Part shown: in pieces, positions 11,734-23,639 of the stretch
How the letters are laid out: each line of letters starts with the position of its first letter
How positions within the stretch are numbered: position 1 is the stretch's first letter
Position numbers and translations under genes: made by a program
Source of the DNA: Helianthus annuus
Lineage: Eukaryota > Streptophyta > Magnoliopsida > Asterales > Asteraceae
Assembly: GCF_002127325.2 (NCBI RefSeq)
Contig: NC_035437.2
Span: 160,129,097 to 160,193,096, forward strand
Direction: 5' to 3'
Length of the DNA stretch: 64,000 nt
Notes under the pieces: model-generated
Told to the model about the DNA's origin: nothing
Databases searched by the model: none
Seen by the model: the letters and a program-made list of their open reading frames with translations, nothing else

Positions 11734-12232
11734 TATGTTTATAGAAAAATAATTATTTCGCGTTAAAATATACAAATAAGTATTTTTATTCTATACATCT
11801 AAACGGCAAGAATAAACTGTTGAGTTAAAATTCATTAAAAACACAATCTCAAACATTCTCAAAATTTATGGAGAAATTACAAATCTAACAAAAGAAAAAT
11901 CCATGGTAACAATCGAGGAGACGAGGATCCGTCTGGTTCACAAAAGTTACATGATTAGTAGTTAGAATTTGAATTAATTTCATTTAATTTTGTGTTTGTG
12001 TTTGGTTCAAAAGTGAAAGGAATCAGGATGAAATGAATTCGTCCAAAATTCCTTTATATGATGGAATTCAACAATCCTGCTCACACACAATGGAACTTGA
12101 AATATTCTAACGAAGTTTTTAAACATTATCAAAATATCAACGTCATTTATGTGGACATTCAAGCATTACAATAGACCAAAACCAAAATCAATGATCAGTC
12201 AACCAAAATAAACATTAAAATCAATGATTGTT
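11734..12232. other. Intergenic, nothing recognised
   Basis: AT-rich spacer between the MITE and the gypsy LTR. No gene, RNA or obvious repeat boundary seen. Confidence 0.45.
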
Positions 12233-12467
12233 TGTTACGTAGAAAATAGCATAAGGGCTAAAAGTGTCATTTTGGTTGTAATAAGTTTGTAATAAGGAGG
12301 GGGGTCTATTTGTCATTGTTGTAAACTTGAGGGTTATAAGTGAGATTAGTTAGTTAGCTGTTATGAGTCGTTATAAGTGGTTGTAAGATCAGTTGTAAGA
12401 TCTATCTCGATAATGAATTAATCTTCGTTTCTCTCTTACGATTCTTCTTCCAATTCTTATCGTAACA
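12233..12467 (+). repeat. Gypsy 5' LTR
   Basis: A 235-bp LTR bounded by the inverted words TGTTACG and CGTAACA, and followed one base later by the primer site. No 3' partner remains in the window, so the left boundary rests on the terminal TG and the inverted word. Confidence 0.7.
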
Positions 12468-12468
12468 T

Positions 12469-12480
12469 TGGTATCAGAGC
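12469..12480 (+). other. Primer binding site (initiator Met-tRNA)
   Basis: TGGTATCAGAGC, an exact match to the common plant Met-tRNA primer site, one base after the LTR end. Confidence 0.88.
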
Positions 12481-12706
12481 ACCGATCCTCATCGGAGCTC
12501 GAATTTGGTTCAAAATTACCGTTCCGATCAACACAGTTCATCAATTTAGGCTAATTCTCCATTAAATCCGTTCATTTTAGACTGAATTAGACCATTGTTC
12601 GGTTAATTCACATTGTTTCAGTTCTATTTTGTGATACCTATTGTTCCAGTATCATTAATTCATACTATTCAATCATAGTTCTTGCGATTTTGGTTCAATT
12701 ATAAAA

Positions 12707-13445
12707 ATGACAATAAGATTACAGGAAATGGGAAAACTCGAGAAATTATCATTTGGAAATGTGAGTTTGATTGAAAATCAACAAGCAATTCTTGATCAAA
12801 ACTCAGAAGTAATTAAAATGTTGCAGATCAGTATGACTACTTTAGTTTCTCAAATGACTGAAATTAGTAACAAGTTGAATAATGAAAGAGGGGGAAATCA
12901 TTCAAAGCAACGACTAATTCGTACTGGTTGGTTAGATTTTTCGACATTCAGTGGAGATGAGGTAGAGTGATGGACAATACGCTGCAATCATTTCTTCGTC
13001 GTTGATAAAACACCTGAAAATGCAAAAGTTCATAATGTGGTTATTAATTTGGAAGGTGCAGCTTTAGAATTTCATCAAGGGTATGTGGATAGTCAGAATA
13101 GAGATATTGAAGATTTAACTTGGGAGGAATATTCAAGATCAACAATCACCAAGTTTTTTGAAAGATTATCAGAAGATGCTATGGAAAAATTAAAGAATCT
13201 CAATCAAACAGGTTCACTTCATGACTATACTAAAGAATTCGATTCATTGTTAAATATAGTGAAACTTTTTGATGAGTATGTTGCTAGTTTGTATGTGGGG
13301 GATTTAAAACCTGAGATTCATTGTTTAGTAAAGTTTTTAAGCCTAAAACAAAGAGAGATGCACTATCAATGGCTAAACAACAAAACATAGTGTTCACTAC
13401 CTTGTTTGGAGATAAAGATATTAAGAAAGTAGTAAATATTTATAG
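12707..13445 (+). pseudogene. Gypsy gag, 5' part (stop and frameshift)
   Basis: The first 87 codons start at the ATG at 12707 and end at a TGA (12968-12970). The same frame resumes with CNHFFVVDKTPENAKV and NLEGAALEFHQG, and continues through TWEEYSRSTITKFFERL. It resembles the retrotransposon gag family, in which a W...A..YL-like core precedes a long helical part. Near 13320 the frame slips and FKPKTKRDALSMAKQQN follows in another frame. The reading is then cut by the nested insertion at 13446. Confidence 0.78.
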
Positions 13446-14329
13446 TGTCACACCCCAACCGATGGCGGAATCATCGGGGCATTGCACTGAGCGAAACAGA
13501 TTGTCCAGAAGTTTCCATAACAATTATCATTACTACTCAATTTATATAATACATCCCATACCGTACCTCAAATAGCAAACAAATTATTACAGACAAAATC
13601 CAGGCAAATATTCTGTTCCGACAACTCAGATTTAAATATAAATATTGTTTATCTATGTCTAGAGACTCAAGCTGTAAGATCTACAGACAACTATGCTCTA
13701 TACTCTTATTCTAGCTACGCCCCCCTAGCAGATAAGCATCTTAAACACCTGTCACATACGTTAAAATAAAGTCAATACATAAAATGTAAAGGTGAGCATA
13801 CAAGTTCGATAATAGCATAATAGAGTTCAAAATAGTTTACACATAACCAGCACGTACACAGAGGAAAACGAAGCATGTTAATTATCGACATGGATCTATC
13901 GATACCAATGACTGCGGGTTGACTGCCCGAGGCAGTTCACAATACATGATTACCACCACAATCCATGCAAGTAATTGTCCTTAACAACCCTCGTGTGAAT
14001 GGGTGCTGAGTCCAAACTATAGTACTATCGTCGTTAAGGCAGGTAGACAGCATTCCACGTGTAAACATAACAACAAGCATTCATTTAGTCACGTAATACA
14101 TGCGGTAACGGTTAGCGTTTAAAGTAACTGAGTAGTGTGTTCGATTGTGATTTAGAATAAGTAACGTATGTAACACCCAAAAGTGCTAAAACAAAAAGGG
14201 TTCGAGTATACTCACAGAGATTGATGGATTGAAGGGAGCACTTGAGAGTAGGGTTAGCCTGAATAGTTCGATAGCATAATGATAAGCAACGCGTAAAACG
14301 GAAAACAAGTGTTGGAGGGTCAGACAGCT

Positions 14330-14890
14330 GGTCGATCGGACGGTAGTCCGATCGGACGGCTGACCGTTCGGCTAACAGTCCGTTCGGACAGCTGTCCGGT
14401 CGGTCGGTAGGCCGATCGGATGGCTGTTCGAGTGGATTGTTTCTTCCTTTGAGAAGGATGTGTTTGTGTATGATGGTTTGACTTTCGAAGTTTTCGTCGT
14501 AGCATTTGAAAACATTGAAGTATCCTTACCTTTCAGGTCGGTCGATCGGACGGTTGTTCGATCGGCCGGCAGATCGGTTAGGTACTTCTAGCAAGACAAG
14601 TTCTCAGCAGGGTGTCACCTGATCGGACGGCTGTTCGATCGGGTGGTACTCCTAGTGCATTGAACACGTTGAAAATCGACTAAGTGTTGAAGTATAGTAT
14701 CTCATGATCCGAAGAGTAATCCGATCGAATGGTAGTCCGATCGAACAACAGTTCGTTCAATACTAGAGTTCATGGAATTGTTCAAGTGTGGGGCCATGTG
14801 CTAGCCGATCGGCTGGCCGGTCGATCGGCTACTGTCCGATCGGCTTGCTGTCCGTCCGGACAGCAGTCCGATCGGTCAGCATCCTGACCT
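14330..14890. repeat. CCGATCGG palindrome cluster, left arm
   Basis: Irregularly spaced GATCGGACGGCTGTTCGATCGG-like words, each containing the palindrome CGATCG or CCGATCGG. The spacing is about 15-25 bp in the densest part (14331-14420 and 14800-14890). The related cluster at 19835-19935 is the same tract family in the other arm of the solo LTR. Confidence 0.65.
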
Positions 14891-16704
14891 GGTCGGCCTG
14901 TTCGTCTAACACTTGGCTGTTCTGATTGCTTTGTCGTTATATCGAGGTGTTTTGACAACGAGTCGAACCATAGAACCCTCGTTCTTAGTTGTTCCTCCTG
15001 ATCGGACAGGAATCACCCAAATCCGGCTGGTGAACTGTTCGGAACGGAGTTTAACGTTTAACCCGAAATCGGTGAACCCCGTGGATAGAATTCGGATCTT
15101 GAGTCATGCAACCACTGATTAGCAAGTCGGCACAAGCTCCGTTTCTATCGGTTTGAAGGTATTGAGTGTAAAAGAGTTGAAAGAAAGTTGGAAAAACCAT
15201 CTTTCAATCCTTTTCACCGTGCAAATGTTTAGATCCATGAAAGATCTTTGTTTGTTTATGTGGAAATCAGCTAGATCCAAGTTATTCTTGGTGGATTGAG
15301 GCCAAAACATGAAGTTATTCAAGAACACCATGATGACATCACCCTAGAACACTTGAATCTTGATGATTTCACGGTTAAAAGTTAAGATTTGAAAGATAGA
15401 AAGGTGTAGGAGTGCGTGTAGATTAGACCTGGCAAACGGGTCGGGTCGGGTCGGGTCATGGGTCAAAACGGGTTCGGGTCAAAACGGGTCAATTATAAAA
15501 AAAGGGTTGATTTGGTTCGGGTCGAAACGGGTCCGGGTCAGAACGGGTTTCGGGTCGGGTCGGGTCCGGGTCAAAACGGGTTTCGGGTCGGATCGGGTCA
15601 GTTTTTTTTTTCCTCTGCAAAAACGATGCTACAGCACAAACAACTTGGTTATAAGTTACTAAAACTAGTTTTGCAATCATAATTTCACCAAGGAACAAGA
15701 TACTGGGATAGAACTACTATTTTTTTAAATAAGAGAGAAATTGTTTTCTTACAAGGTTCAGAGATGAGATAACAGTATTCAGTACGCAGAGAAACTTACA
15801 TGTATTGTGAATAAAATAGCCACAACCATAATACGAACCTACCTTGAAGGAAGAATATCTGCAATGCAATGTAATGTACCAAACATCAATTATACATCTC
15901 CAAATATATGGTCTTAAAATGCTTAACTACACAAATCGAATTATGTCTTAATAAACTTTCAAGAGGCTGCCCTAGTTCATACCACCATTGTATGTACATT
16001 GTACATTTGTACATCAGTCTTTTTCACTTGAATCAGATTTCGTAAAGCACTATACGGCATCAAATAGCAAAGGTTCAAACTTTTCAAAATAAAATAATAC
16101 CTAGAACTTTAAACTCTTGAAAAATGAACAGAATCATCTTGTTAATTTATCGACGATGAATTTGAATTTAGGGCAAGTATTAGTATAGAGGATATAGAGT
16201 GATTACCCGTTAACTTAATTCTTGAAACTGAAGAAACTAGAAGCGATTGACGAAAAATGCATTCTCACTTGCTCAATGGGACGAGCACCGCACCAACAGC
16301 AAGTAGATCCAAACTTGACAACTTGAACCAGTATGATAATAATCAAACCAGAACCATAAAACTAAATATAATAATCATAGAAGTCAGGTTACAAATTACT
16401 AAAGTTACAAACCGTTAAGTAAATTGAAAATTACAAAAGATCTAGTTCGGTTCCTTGCATTTACAAAAGATCTAATTCAATAACATACAAAACGTCTTGA
16501 CGAATTGCGCTTCTTCATGGATGCTTCCTTTAAAGTCCCTATGTTATAACGGGTCAAATTTATCGTAAATATATATAATAAATTGTTTTAAAATAGTCTA
16601 AATTAATTACCTAAAAGTTGCCAAAAGTTGGAATCAATGCTTCAATGTCTTCAACAAGATCTTCATCCATTTCGTTCTCGTTTTCATCTAAACACGTTAA
16701 AAAA

Positions 16705-18713
16705 TTAAAGTTGAATTATTAAATAATTTATGATTATACAAATTAAGTTGCAAAGAGAATGAACTTTAATACCTTTTAAATCAAATAACCAATCACGTGT
16801 GCATAGCAATGCTTCAACATTTGATGATAGCAATGAAGTTCGATACTTACTTAGCACCCGACCTCCAATACTGAAAGATGATTCGGAAGCAACAGTAGTA
16901 ATCGGGATGCTCAATATATCGCGAGCCATTATAGCCAGTTTTGGATACCTTACTTGATTTTCCTTCCAATATTGTAAAACATCAAGTTCTACTTTTCTAT
17001 CAACGTTTTGTTCCTCCAAATACAATGTCAACTGTGACTTTTCATTATCAGCAACTTTGAATTGGCTTTGAAATGTATCGAACCCATCCATTTCATCGAG
17101 CGTATTGCCACCAACATTTGAACTCTCGGGTATTAAAGAATCATGCATTGTCTTCGATTGAATATTATACTCTGTATCATATAGCTTATGCATACCATCC
17201 ACAATACACTTCAATTTCATTTCACGCTCTTCAAATGTCATGTTAAGCTTTGAAAAACAATATTCAACAAGCTTAACCTTGTACCGAGGATCTAGAATAA
17301 CCGCAAAAGACAAAATCATGGAATAATTTTTCCAATATTTATCAAACTTTTCTTTCATGTCTTTCGCCATGTCACTAATAACTTGATCCGCATTGCACAT
17401 CTCCTCTTCAATATACAACTGAATTCTCCACACGTGATGAAAATATAAGTTCGAGGTAGGATAGGAGCTTCCAGAAAACAAAGTAGTGATTTCATAAAAA
17501 GGTTTCAAAAGTCGTGTGATTATTTCCACCCTTGCCCATTCCTCTTCTGACGGAGAAGTTTTAAAAACTGAATCAACTAAGGCTAACCGAGTATAAGCCC
17601 GTTGATAAGCTAATGCACAATCAAGCATAAGATATGTAGAGTTCCATCTCGTTACAATATCTTGACGAACATGCTTCCCACATTGTAGTGAAAGTATTTG
17701 TATGCATTCCGCAAACTTATACTTCCTAGCAGCACTTGCTCTCACATATTTCACCGACTCTCGAACCTTTTCAATGGCCCCTTCAATTGCTTTCAATCCG
17801 GCTTGAACGATAAGATTTAGCACGTGCGCTGAACAACGCACATGAGTAAAATCTCCATCACACACTAATGCGTTATTCAAACGCAAATGACCTTTCAAAC
17901 GATCTACTAATATGTCATTGTATTTTGCATTGTCTAGTGTGATGGTAAAAACTTTTTTCTCGATGCCCCAATCTGCTAAAAAATTGATCAAGTGCTCTGC
18001 TAAAATGGAACCACTGTGTGGAGGGGTATAACTCTAAAGTTTAGCACTTTTTTCCTTAGATTCCAGTTCTCATCAACATAATGAGCTGTTAATGCCATAA
18101 ATCCATCTGTCGTGATCGAACTCCATAAATCAGAAGTCAAGCATATCCTACCGGTTACCTTTTCTAACTTGTCTTTAATAATCATCTTCTCTCGCTCGTA
18201 TATTTTTAAGACATCCGCCTTTGCGGTATTTCTTGTTATGAATTTCACATCACCGTGTATAAATTTGTGCAACTTTCTTGTTTCCTCATGTTCAACATAG
18301 CTGAAAGGGTAGTTATGTTTGATAATTGAAATCGCCAACATCTCCCTGTACATCGCTTGATCTAAAGGGGCGCGTCTTTGTTTTTACGCCGGACCAGGCC
18401 CATCAATATCAAAACACTTAGGGATATGTCGTCTTAAGTTAGTTTTTACCGAGCTTGCATTCGTAACATACACCTGTCCGCAAGCACTGCATTTTGCTTT
18501 TTTGTCCCCATTGGGTGCAACCGGTAATGGGTCAAAATAGTCCCAAACATAAGAACGATGTTTACCCGAACTATATGAATTGCCTTCATCCTCATGTTCC
18601 CTTTCTACACTATGTTGTCCAAATTCCGAGTTGTTTGACATACCTTTCAAAATAATACTCAAATTTAGTAATTTCAGGCTATATTTTGTAAAAGAAAAAA
18701 GCATATTCAACAT
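16705..18713 (-). pseudogene. hAT transposase (BED zinc finger, hATC dimerisation domain)
   Basis: The N-terminal part (18713-18384) has a BED finger: YVWDYFDPLPVAPNGDKKAKC with CSACG and a later H..C pair in LRRHIPKC. It ends at an in-frame TAA (18384-18386), and the same frame resumes from 18383 with RRAPLDQAMYREMLA. That part runs to about 18000, where a one-base shift leads to HLINFLADWGIEKKVFTITLDNA in the next frame. The C-terminus holds the hATC block: YWKENQVRYPKLAIMARDIL, then PITTVASESSFSIGGRVLS. Domain order matches plant RICESLEEPER/Ac-like transposases of about 650-700 aa. It is not functional as it stands. Confidence 0.92.
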
Positions 18714-19254
18714 CCACTATTCCAATCAACAACTCAGTATCATCCAAAAATCAAAACAAACAAATCATAATCCACTATTCTAATCAACAACTCTATTCAA
18801 AATCAAACAAATCTTACAGTATATAACAAGCCTTTTCCCATAATTGTAAATGAACCGTAATACAACTTTATATATAAGCAACAGCCGTAAACATATCAAA
18901 GCACACTTTATTACTGAAATTGACAAAAAAAAAGACAAAAACAGATTATGGCATAAGCAAGCTAGTAGTGATTTACAGAACACTTCAACACATATTTATG
19001 TTCAACAAAATAAGCATCATATGAAAAGGGAAAACAAACTTTAAATTAATGAAGTTCATTGCTATCATCAAATGTTCAATCACGTGATTTTGACCCAAAA
19101 GACAACACAAAGGAATACAAAAGATACAACCTAATAAATTATCATTCAACACAGAATTTATGCATTTTTCAAAGACATTCCTAATAAATTTCAGAAGTTC
19201 TTATAAACTCTCTTCACAAAATTAAAGCCTTTTTCAGAATAAAAATAAAAATTT

Positions 19255-19405
19255 CAAACCTTGTGCCGGAGGAGATGGCGGAGACGGTGGGGGTTTGTGC
19301 CGGAGGAGACGTCGGAGACGTTGTGGGTTTGTGGCGGAGGAGACGGCGGAGGAGACGGCGGAGGTCTGTGGCGGAGGACGATGTGGGTCTGTGGCGGAGG
19401 AGATG
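19255..19405. repeat. GGCGGAGGAGACGG minisatellite
   Basis: Imperfect tandem copies of GCGGAGGAGACGGCGGAG-type units with GTGGGTTTGTG or GTGGGTCTGTG links, inside the hAT element. Frames across it on both strands are open by composition only. Confidence 0.65.
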
Positions 19406-19834
19406 GAGGAAGTCGTCGCCTGAGTAGAAGTGTAGAACTGAGAGTCTGAGAAGAAAGTAACCCTAACCCGTTCCTTTTTTCTACTCACAACCCGTTCAAC
19501 CCGTCCCCTTTTCCTTCTAAACCCAAATTGACCCTTTAACTTATTTCCCCAAGTTTAGAATGACCCAATTGAACCCGCGAATTATTGCAAGGAGGCCCAA
19601 TTTAACCCATAATAATTAATTTAGGGTCCAAAATGACCCATGTTTATGTATTTGGGTCAGAATTCCCCCCCCCTAGTGTAGATCAAGAAAGTACAAGATT
19701 TAGGATGAAATCTTACCGAAATCGGAAGCAATCTGAGAAAAAGAGGGGAGCACGAGCTGGTCGGACAGAGGTTTCCAAAAGTAGAAAGTTTGAGAGTGAC
19801 AAGGGGTATTTATAGGATGCCAAATGAGGAAAGT

Positions 19835-19935
19835 GCTGGCCGATCGGCCAGGCAGTTCGATCGGACAGCCTGTCCGATCGGACAGCAGTCCGATCGGCTG
19901 GCTATTCGATCGGCTGGTAGCCTGATCGATCAGTC
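19835..19935. repeat. CCGATCGG palindrome cluster, right arm
   Basis: GATCGGACAGCCTGTCCGAT and related words, the same family as 14330-14890. The two lie on opposite sides of the hAT insertion within one LTR. Confidence 0.65.
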
Positions 19936-20501
19936 GCCTGATTCGAGTGTTCGGTGCGATGATTTTTGATATTTTGATTTAGATTGAGGACGATGCGAGT
20001 ACGATAGAGTTTCCTATACAAATTACTTTTAATCCCAACCACTATATCTAACATACAATCATCTATATCCCGCGCTATCTCTTCTCCACCAATTATCATG
20101 ATTCGATTTCGAGTCGAGTTTCGATTGATTACCACACATAACATAAAGTAGACACGCACAAGTAACACATAAGGCACACACACACACGTATAATAACAAC
20201 CAAAATTCGCGTAATTCGAGTCTCGAGTTCGATGATGATTAGATTAGTTCGATTACTGGTTAATTGACTTTATCGCATTGTTACTTCCTATCATTCACAG
20301 TCGTAAAACGATTCGCATTGATAAATAAACTTCGATTAATTCGATTGTAATTAATTACTCCACATAACACAACTAATGTAAACATAAAATAGACTAACTA
20401 CCGTCAAAGAAGTCAAACAGGGATTGAGCAAGGAGAGACAGATCGCAATTAGCGATCTTTTCTTCCTTTGACTTTGACTTTCGGTAACATGGGGTGTTAC
20501 A

Positions 20502-22010
20502 TATAGTGCAAGCACTTCTGATACTAAAGTGGATCATCTATGAGTAAAAAGAGTTTGGTGAATCCTAGTAGTACTTTAGCTTTATTACCTACACCTCTGG
20601 GTAATAAGATGTTAAAGAATGTCTAGAAGGTGCCTGCTAAAGTGGCTGGATAGAAGAGGGCGAAGGGGGAATGTTTTTGGTGTAATGTGGAGTACTCACA
20701 TACTCACAATTTTTAGTTCAAACACTTATATATCTTAGAAATACACGGGGATGTGGAATTTGATGAAAATATAGTTGTTAATGAAACTGAGGATTGGGAA
20801 ACAGAAGCTAAGATTTCTGTGTATGCTATGACGGTGTAACTTCATTTTCTACTATGAGAGTAGTAGGTACAATTGGTACAAGACATATACACATTCTTAT
20901 TGATTCAGGGTCAACTCATAACTTTGTTAGTTCAAGGTTGGCCTCTAAATTACAATGTCCCACTAAGGAAGCTCCCTTAATGAAGGCATTGGTTGCAAAT
21001 GATAAAGAGATTGACTATCATCAATTGTGTCCGGATTTCCAGTGGATAATGCAAGGTACTTGGTTTAAAATTCATGTGTTGGCGTTACCTCAGGACAATT
21101 ACGATACTATACTGGGTATACAATGGTTATAATCATTGGATGACATTGTATGGAATTTTAAGAATTTTACCATACAATTTAAAGTTGATACAAAGGTTAT
21201 TGAATTGAAGGGAATACATAAGAACAACTTATCATTGTGTTCACTAGAGAAGTTATCCACTATGATAAGGAAGGATAGTGCTATGGTTCAGTTATAGTTG
21301 TTTAGTATGAAAGAGGGTAAATCCGGGAATTTTCAACACCAAGCTAAAGTTATAAATGATATAGGAAGCCATGATGTGGACGCATTGTTACTGCAGTATG
21401 AGGATGTATTCAAAACCCCCCTGATAGTTTACCACCTAAAACCACATAATACAATTAGTTGATGAGTCAGTTACTATTCATCAAAGGGCTTACAGATATC
21501 CGGTTGGACAGAAAGATACCATTGAAAAAAATGAAGGAAATATTGGATATGGGTATCATTAGACATAGTGTGAGCTCATTTGCTTCTCTGGTGGTGTTAG
21601 TGAAGAAAAAATATGGTTCTTGGTGACTATGTGTGGATTATCAGAAATTGAATGATCAAACTGTGAAGAATAGGTTTCTTATTCCTTTGATTGAGGAATT
21701 ATTGGAGGAATTAGGGGGTGCTAAAGTGTTTTCTTAGCTAGATTTGAGATCTGGTTATCATCAAATTCGCATGAATGAAAGGGGTATACATAAAACTGCC
21801 TTTAGGAATCATCAAGGGTTATTTGAGTTTTTGGTCATTCCTTTTGGTTTAATCAATGCACCAGCCACCTTTCAGGGGTTAATGAATTTATTGTTCAAGA
21901 AGTTGTTAAGAAAAACAGTGTTAATCTTCTTTGATGATGTGCTGGTTTATAGTAAAAATATGCAGCAACATATAGAAGACTTGAAAGAAGTTTTGTAGTT
22001 GTTTAGAGAA
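20502..22010 (+). pseudogene. Gypsy gag end, protease and reverse transcriptase (degenerate)
   Basis: Continues the element interrupted at 13445. A zinc-knuckle remnant KRAKGECFWCN lies at about 20650. The aspartic protease follows at 20854-21132, with LIDSGSTHNFVSSRLA. RT follows from about 21430, with MGIIRHSVSSFASLVVLVKK, Wx[32 protein letters not shown] and FFDDVLVYS. Stops interrupt the RT: TGA in place of the Arg of WRxCVDY, and TAG in KVFS-LDL. Sequence similarity ends at about 22010, before RNase H. Confidence 0.88.
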
Positions 22011-22667
22011 CATCAATAATATTACATACTTCTAATTACATGAGTTTTTACATATTAACATATAAAAGGGTTTTACTCTAAAGACACATGTTAAAAAATA
22101 TTAACCGAATAAGAATTACAAACTATGTGTTAATTGGTATTAAGAGCTCTCTGATTTTTCTTTACATTCTTTGTTATGTATCGATTAATATATTAAATAA
22201 TAATTTATCTTAACTTAAAATGTGTCCTTATAGGATATGAAGTGGTGGTGAAGGTTCAAATGCTACAATATGCATGTATATAAGTATTCAGAGTATGTTA
22301 ATTTACCATTAAAAAGAATTAACAATTTAACACATGTCCTCATAACATTTGAAAATAAATAAATTATTTATGCTCAAGCACTTGAATCCAACATGACCGT
22401 TATATAACTTAATATCAACTTGGTTTGGTTCGAGTTTAAAAAATATTGTCAAAAATTACATTTATCCAAAGAATCTATTTTTTACGACCAATGAATAAAA
22501 AGCTCGACTGTCCGTGTCCCGAGTAATCCAATAGCAAAAGACGACCTCATACGTCCATAATCGCAGATAACATTGAGTAGACCAAGCTCACCATCTCCAG
22601 TAAAACCCAAACTCAAGACATGTTGTCTTCAATCGAAATCTTCACTTCTTATCCAATGCCAGTTGAG
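22011..22667. other. Intergenic, nothing recognised
   Basis: AT-rich sequence after the truncated gypsy element. No gene or repeat boundary seen. Confidence 0.45.
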
Positions 22668-22828
22668 CTAGGGATGAGATTTTTTACCGAAATACCGGTA
22701 CCATACGGGTACCCTATCGTCTGATACCGATATTAGATTTTTAAAATTTCGGTATCAGTAAAGTAAATAATGGTATCGGTACAGATATTTTTTTTTTGGT
22801 AAAAAATGGTATTAGTACCGAATTACGG
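22668..22828. repeat. GTACC foldback family member
   Basis: Begins CTAGGGATGAGATT like the copy at 5316, followed by ACCGAAATACCGGTACC and GATACCGATATT words and a complementary half (AATTTCGGTATCAGTA). The shared head sequence makes this one dispersed family and not just chance low complexity. Confidence 0.65.
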
Positions 22829-22970
22829 CTATAGTAGATTATTTTTAATGGATGTAGATCTAGTAGATTGTTTATAATAAGAGAAAATTTAGTTAGGCGA
22901 GTCGGTTAGCAAAATTTCAGAATTTTAGATTGTTTATGAATTTAGATTGTTTATGTTTTGAGATTCAAAA

Positions 22971-22996
22971 TCTATACTATATAATAAAAGAAACCA
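22971..22996 (+). mobile_element. Possible Helitron 5' end
   Basis: TCTATACTATATAATAAAAG matches the usual plant Helitron 5' start (TC followed by TATACTAT). I could not find a matching hairpin-CTAG 3' end downstream, so only the 5' end is claimed. Confidence 0.45.
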
Positions 22997-23239
22997 TTTT
23001 GAGAACACTTGTCATGATATTAGGCAATGTTTTATAGATAAGTATTATTTTAGTTTAATTTTTTCTAATTAATTATAGATAATTCTCCTACTAAATATTA
23101 TTTAGTTTAATTTTTTTATGGATAATTATTATTTAGTTTAATCTCCTTCTCATTCATAATATTATTTATTTAACTAATAGAGTAAATTACGATTTTGGCC
23201 CCTGTGGTTATAGCACTTTTACTCTTTTAGCCCAAAAAG

Positions 23240-23400
23240 AATTTTTAACATCTGAGCCCCTAACATCTTTTTTTTCTAATCTTTTTGGCCCCTAACGTCT
23301 TTTTTCTAACCCTTTTAGCCCCTAACATTTAATGGATGGGGTTAGTGTTAGGGGCTAAAATAGTTAGAAAAAAAGACGTTGAGGGCTCAGATGTTAAGAA
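23240..23400. repeat. Inverted repeat (hairpin) with GGCCCCTAAC words
   Basis: AACATCTGAGCCCCTAACAT on the left pairs with GTTGAGGGCTCAGATGTTAA on the right. The inner parts CTAACCCTTTTAGCCCC and GGGGCTAAAATAGTTAG also pair. A foldback of about 160 bp, coding nothing. Confidence 0.65.
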
Positions 23401-23440
23401 ATTACGGATAAAGTTCATAAATTATCTTATTATTTATTTA

Positions 23441-23626
23441 TATTAATTATTAGGTTAGAAATTATATCTTAATAATTAAAACAAATATCGAGCATTTTCA
23501 TAACGAGGGTGGAGGGAACGATTTTCTTCTTTATATTAATTACTAGATTAGAAATTATATCTTAATAATTGAAACAAATATCGAACATTTTCATAACGAG
23601 GGGGGAGGGAACGATTTTCTTGCTTA
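23441..23626. repeat. Two-copy 93-bp tandem duplication
   Basis: GAAATTATATCTTAATAATT followed by AAACAAATATCGA and CATTTTCATAACGAGG occurs twice, 93 bp apart, with a handful of differences. AT-rich and non-coding. Confidence 0.85.
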
Positions 23627-23639
23627 ACAAATAATTTAT

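Larger units (their letters stand above)
15424..19675 (-). mobile_element. hAT-superfamily DNA transposon (4.25 kb), decayed
   Basis: Bounded by a perfect 8-bp duplication. Ends are TAGACCTGGCAAACGGG on the left and, complemented from the right, TAGGGGGGGGGAATTC, so the terminal inverted repeats are worn. Subterminal GGGTCGGGTC and AAACGGGT repeats fill 15435-15605. The transposase lies on the minus strand with one stop and one frameshift. A GGCGGAGGAGACGG minisatellite (19260-19400) lies between the transposase start and the right end. It sits inside the solo LTR and is therefore younger than that LTR. Confidence 0.9.
15416..19683. other. 8-bp target duplications of the hAT element
   Basis: GTGTAGAT occurs at 15416-15423 and again at 19676-19683, directly outside the hAT element. 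Eight-base duplications are the hallmark of hAT transposition. The pair fixes the element ends to the base. Confidence 0.9.
13446..20501 (-). mobile_element. Solo LTR of a gypsy-type retrotransposon, interrupted by a hAT element
   Basis: Left end TGTCACACCCC, right end GGGGTGTTACA, with TATAG duplicated at the edges (13441-13445 and 20502-20506). Without the hAT insertion (4252 bp plus 8 bp duplication) it is about 2796 bp long. It has no PBS, PPT, coding part or internal second copy of its own ends, so a solo LTR left by LTR-LTR recombination is the simplest reading. Orientation is inferred: TGTAACACCCC is the usual start of such Asteraceae LTRs, which puts the sense strand on minus. Both arms carry CCGATCGGAC-type palindromic words (14330-14890 and 19835-19935). 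Confidence 0.75.
12233..22010 (+). mobile_element. Decayed Ty3/gypsy retrotransposon, split by a nested insertion and 3'-truncated
   Basis: Two parts belong to one element. 12233-13445 holds the 5' LTR, PBS and gag. 20502 to about 22010 holds the zinc knuckle, protease and reverse transcriptase. They are separated by a 7056-bp insertion with a TATAG duplication at its edges. Order gag-protease-RT and the RT motif FFDDVLVYS mark it as Ty3/gypsy. RNase H, integrase and the 3' LTR are missing after about 22010. Several stop codons show it has been inactive for a long time. Confidence 0.85.

Noticed and set aside
15458..15698. Gly/Arg-rich frames at the hAT left end
   Set aside because: They translate the GGGTCGGGTC/AAACGGGT subterminal repeat.
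16705..18713. Introns as the explanation for the breaks in the hAT transposase
   Set aside because: The first break is a single in-frame stop and the second a one-base shift, with no GT-AG pair removing them cleanly.
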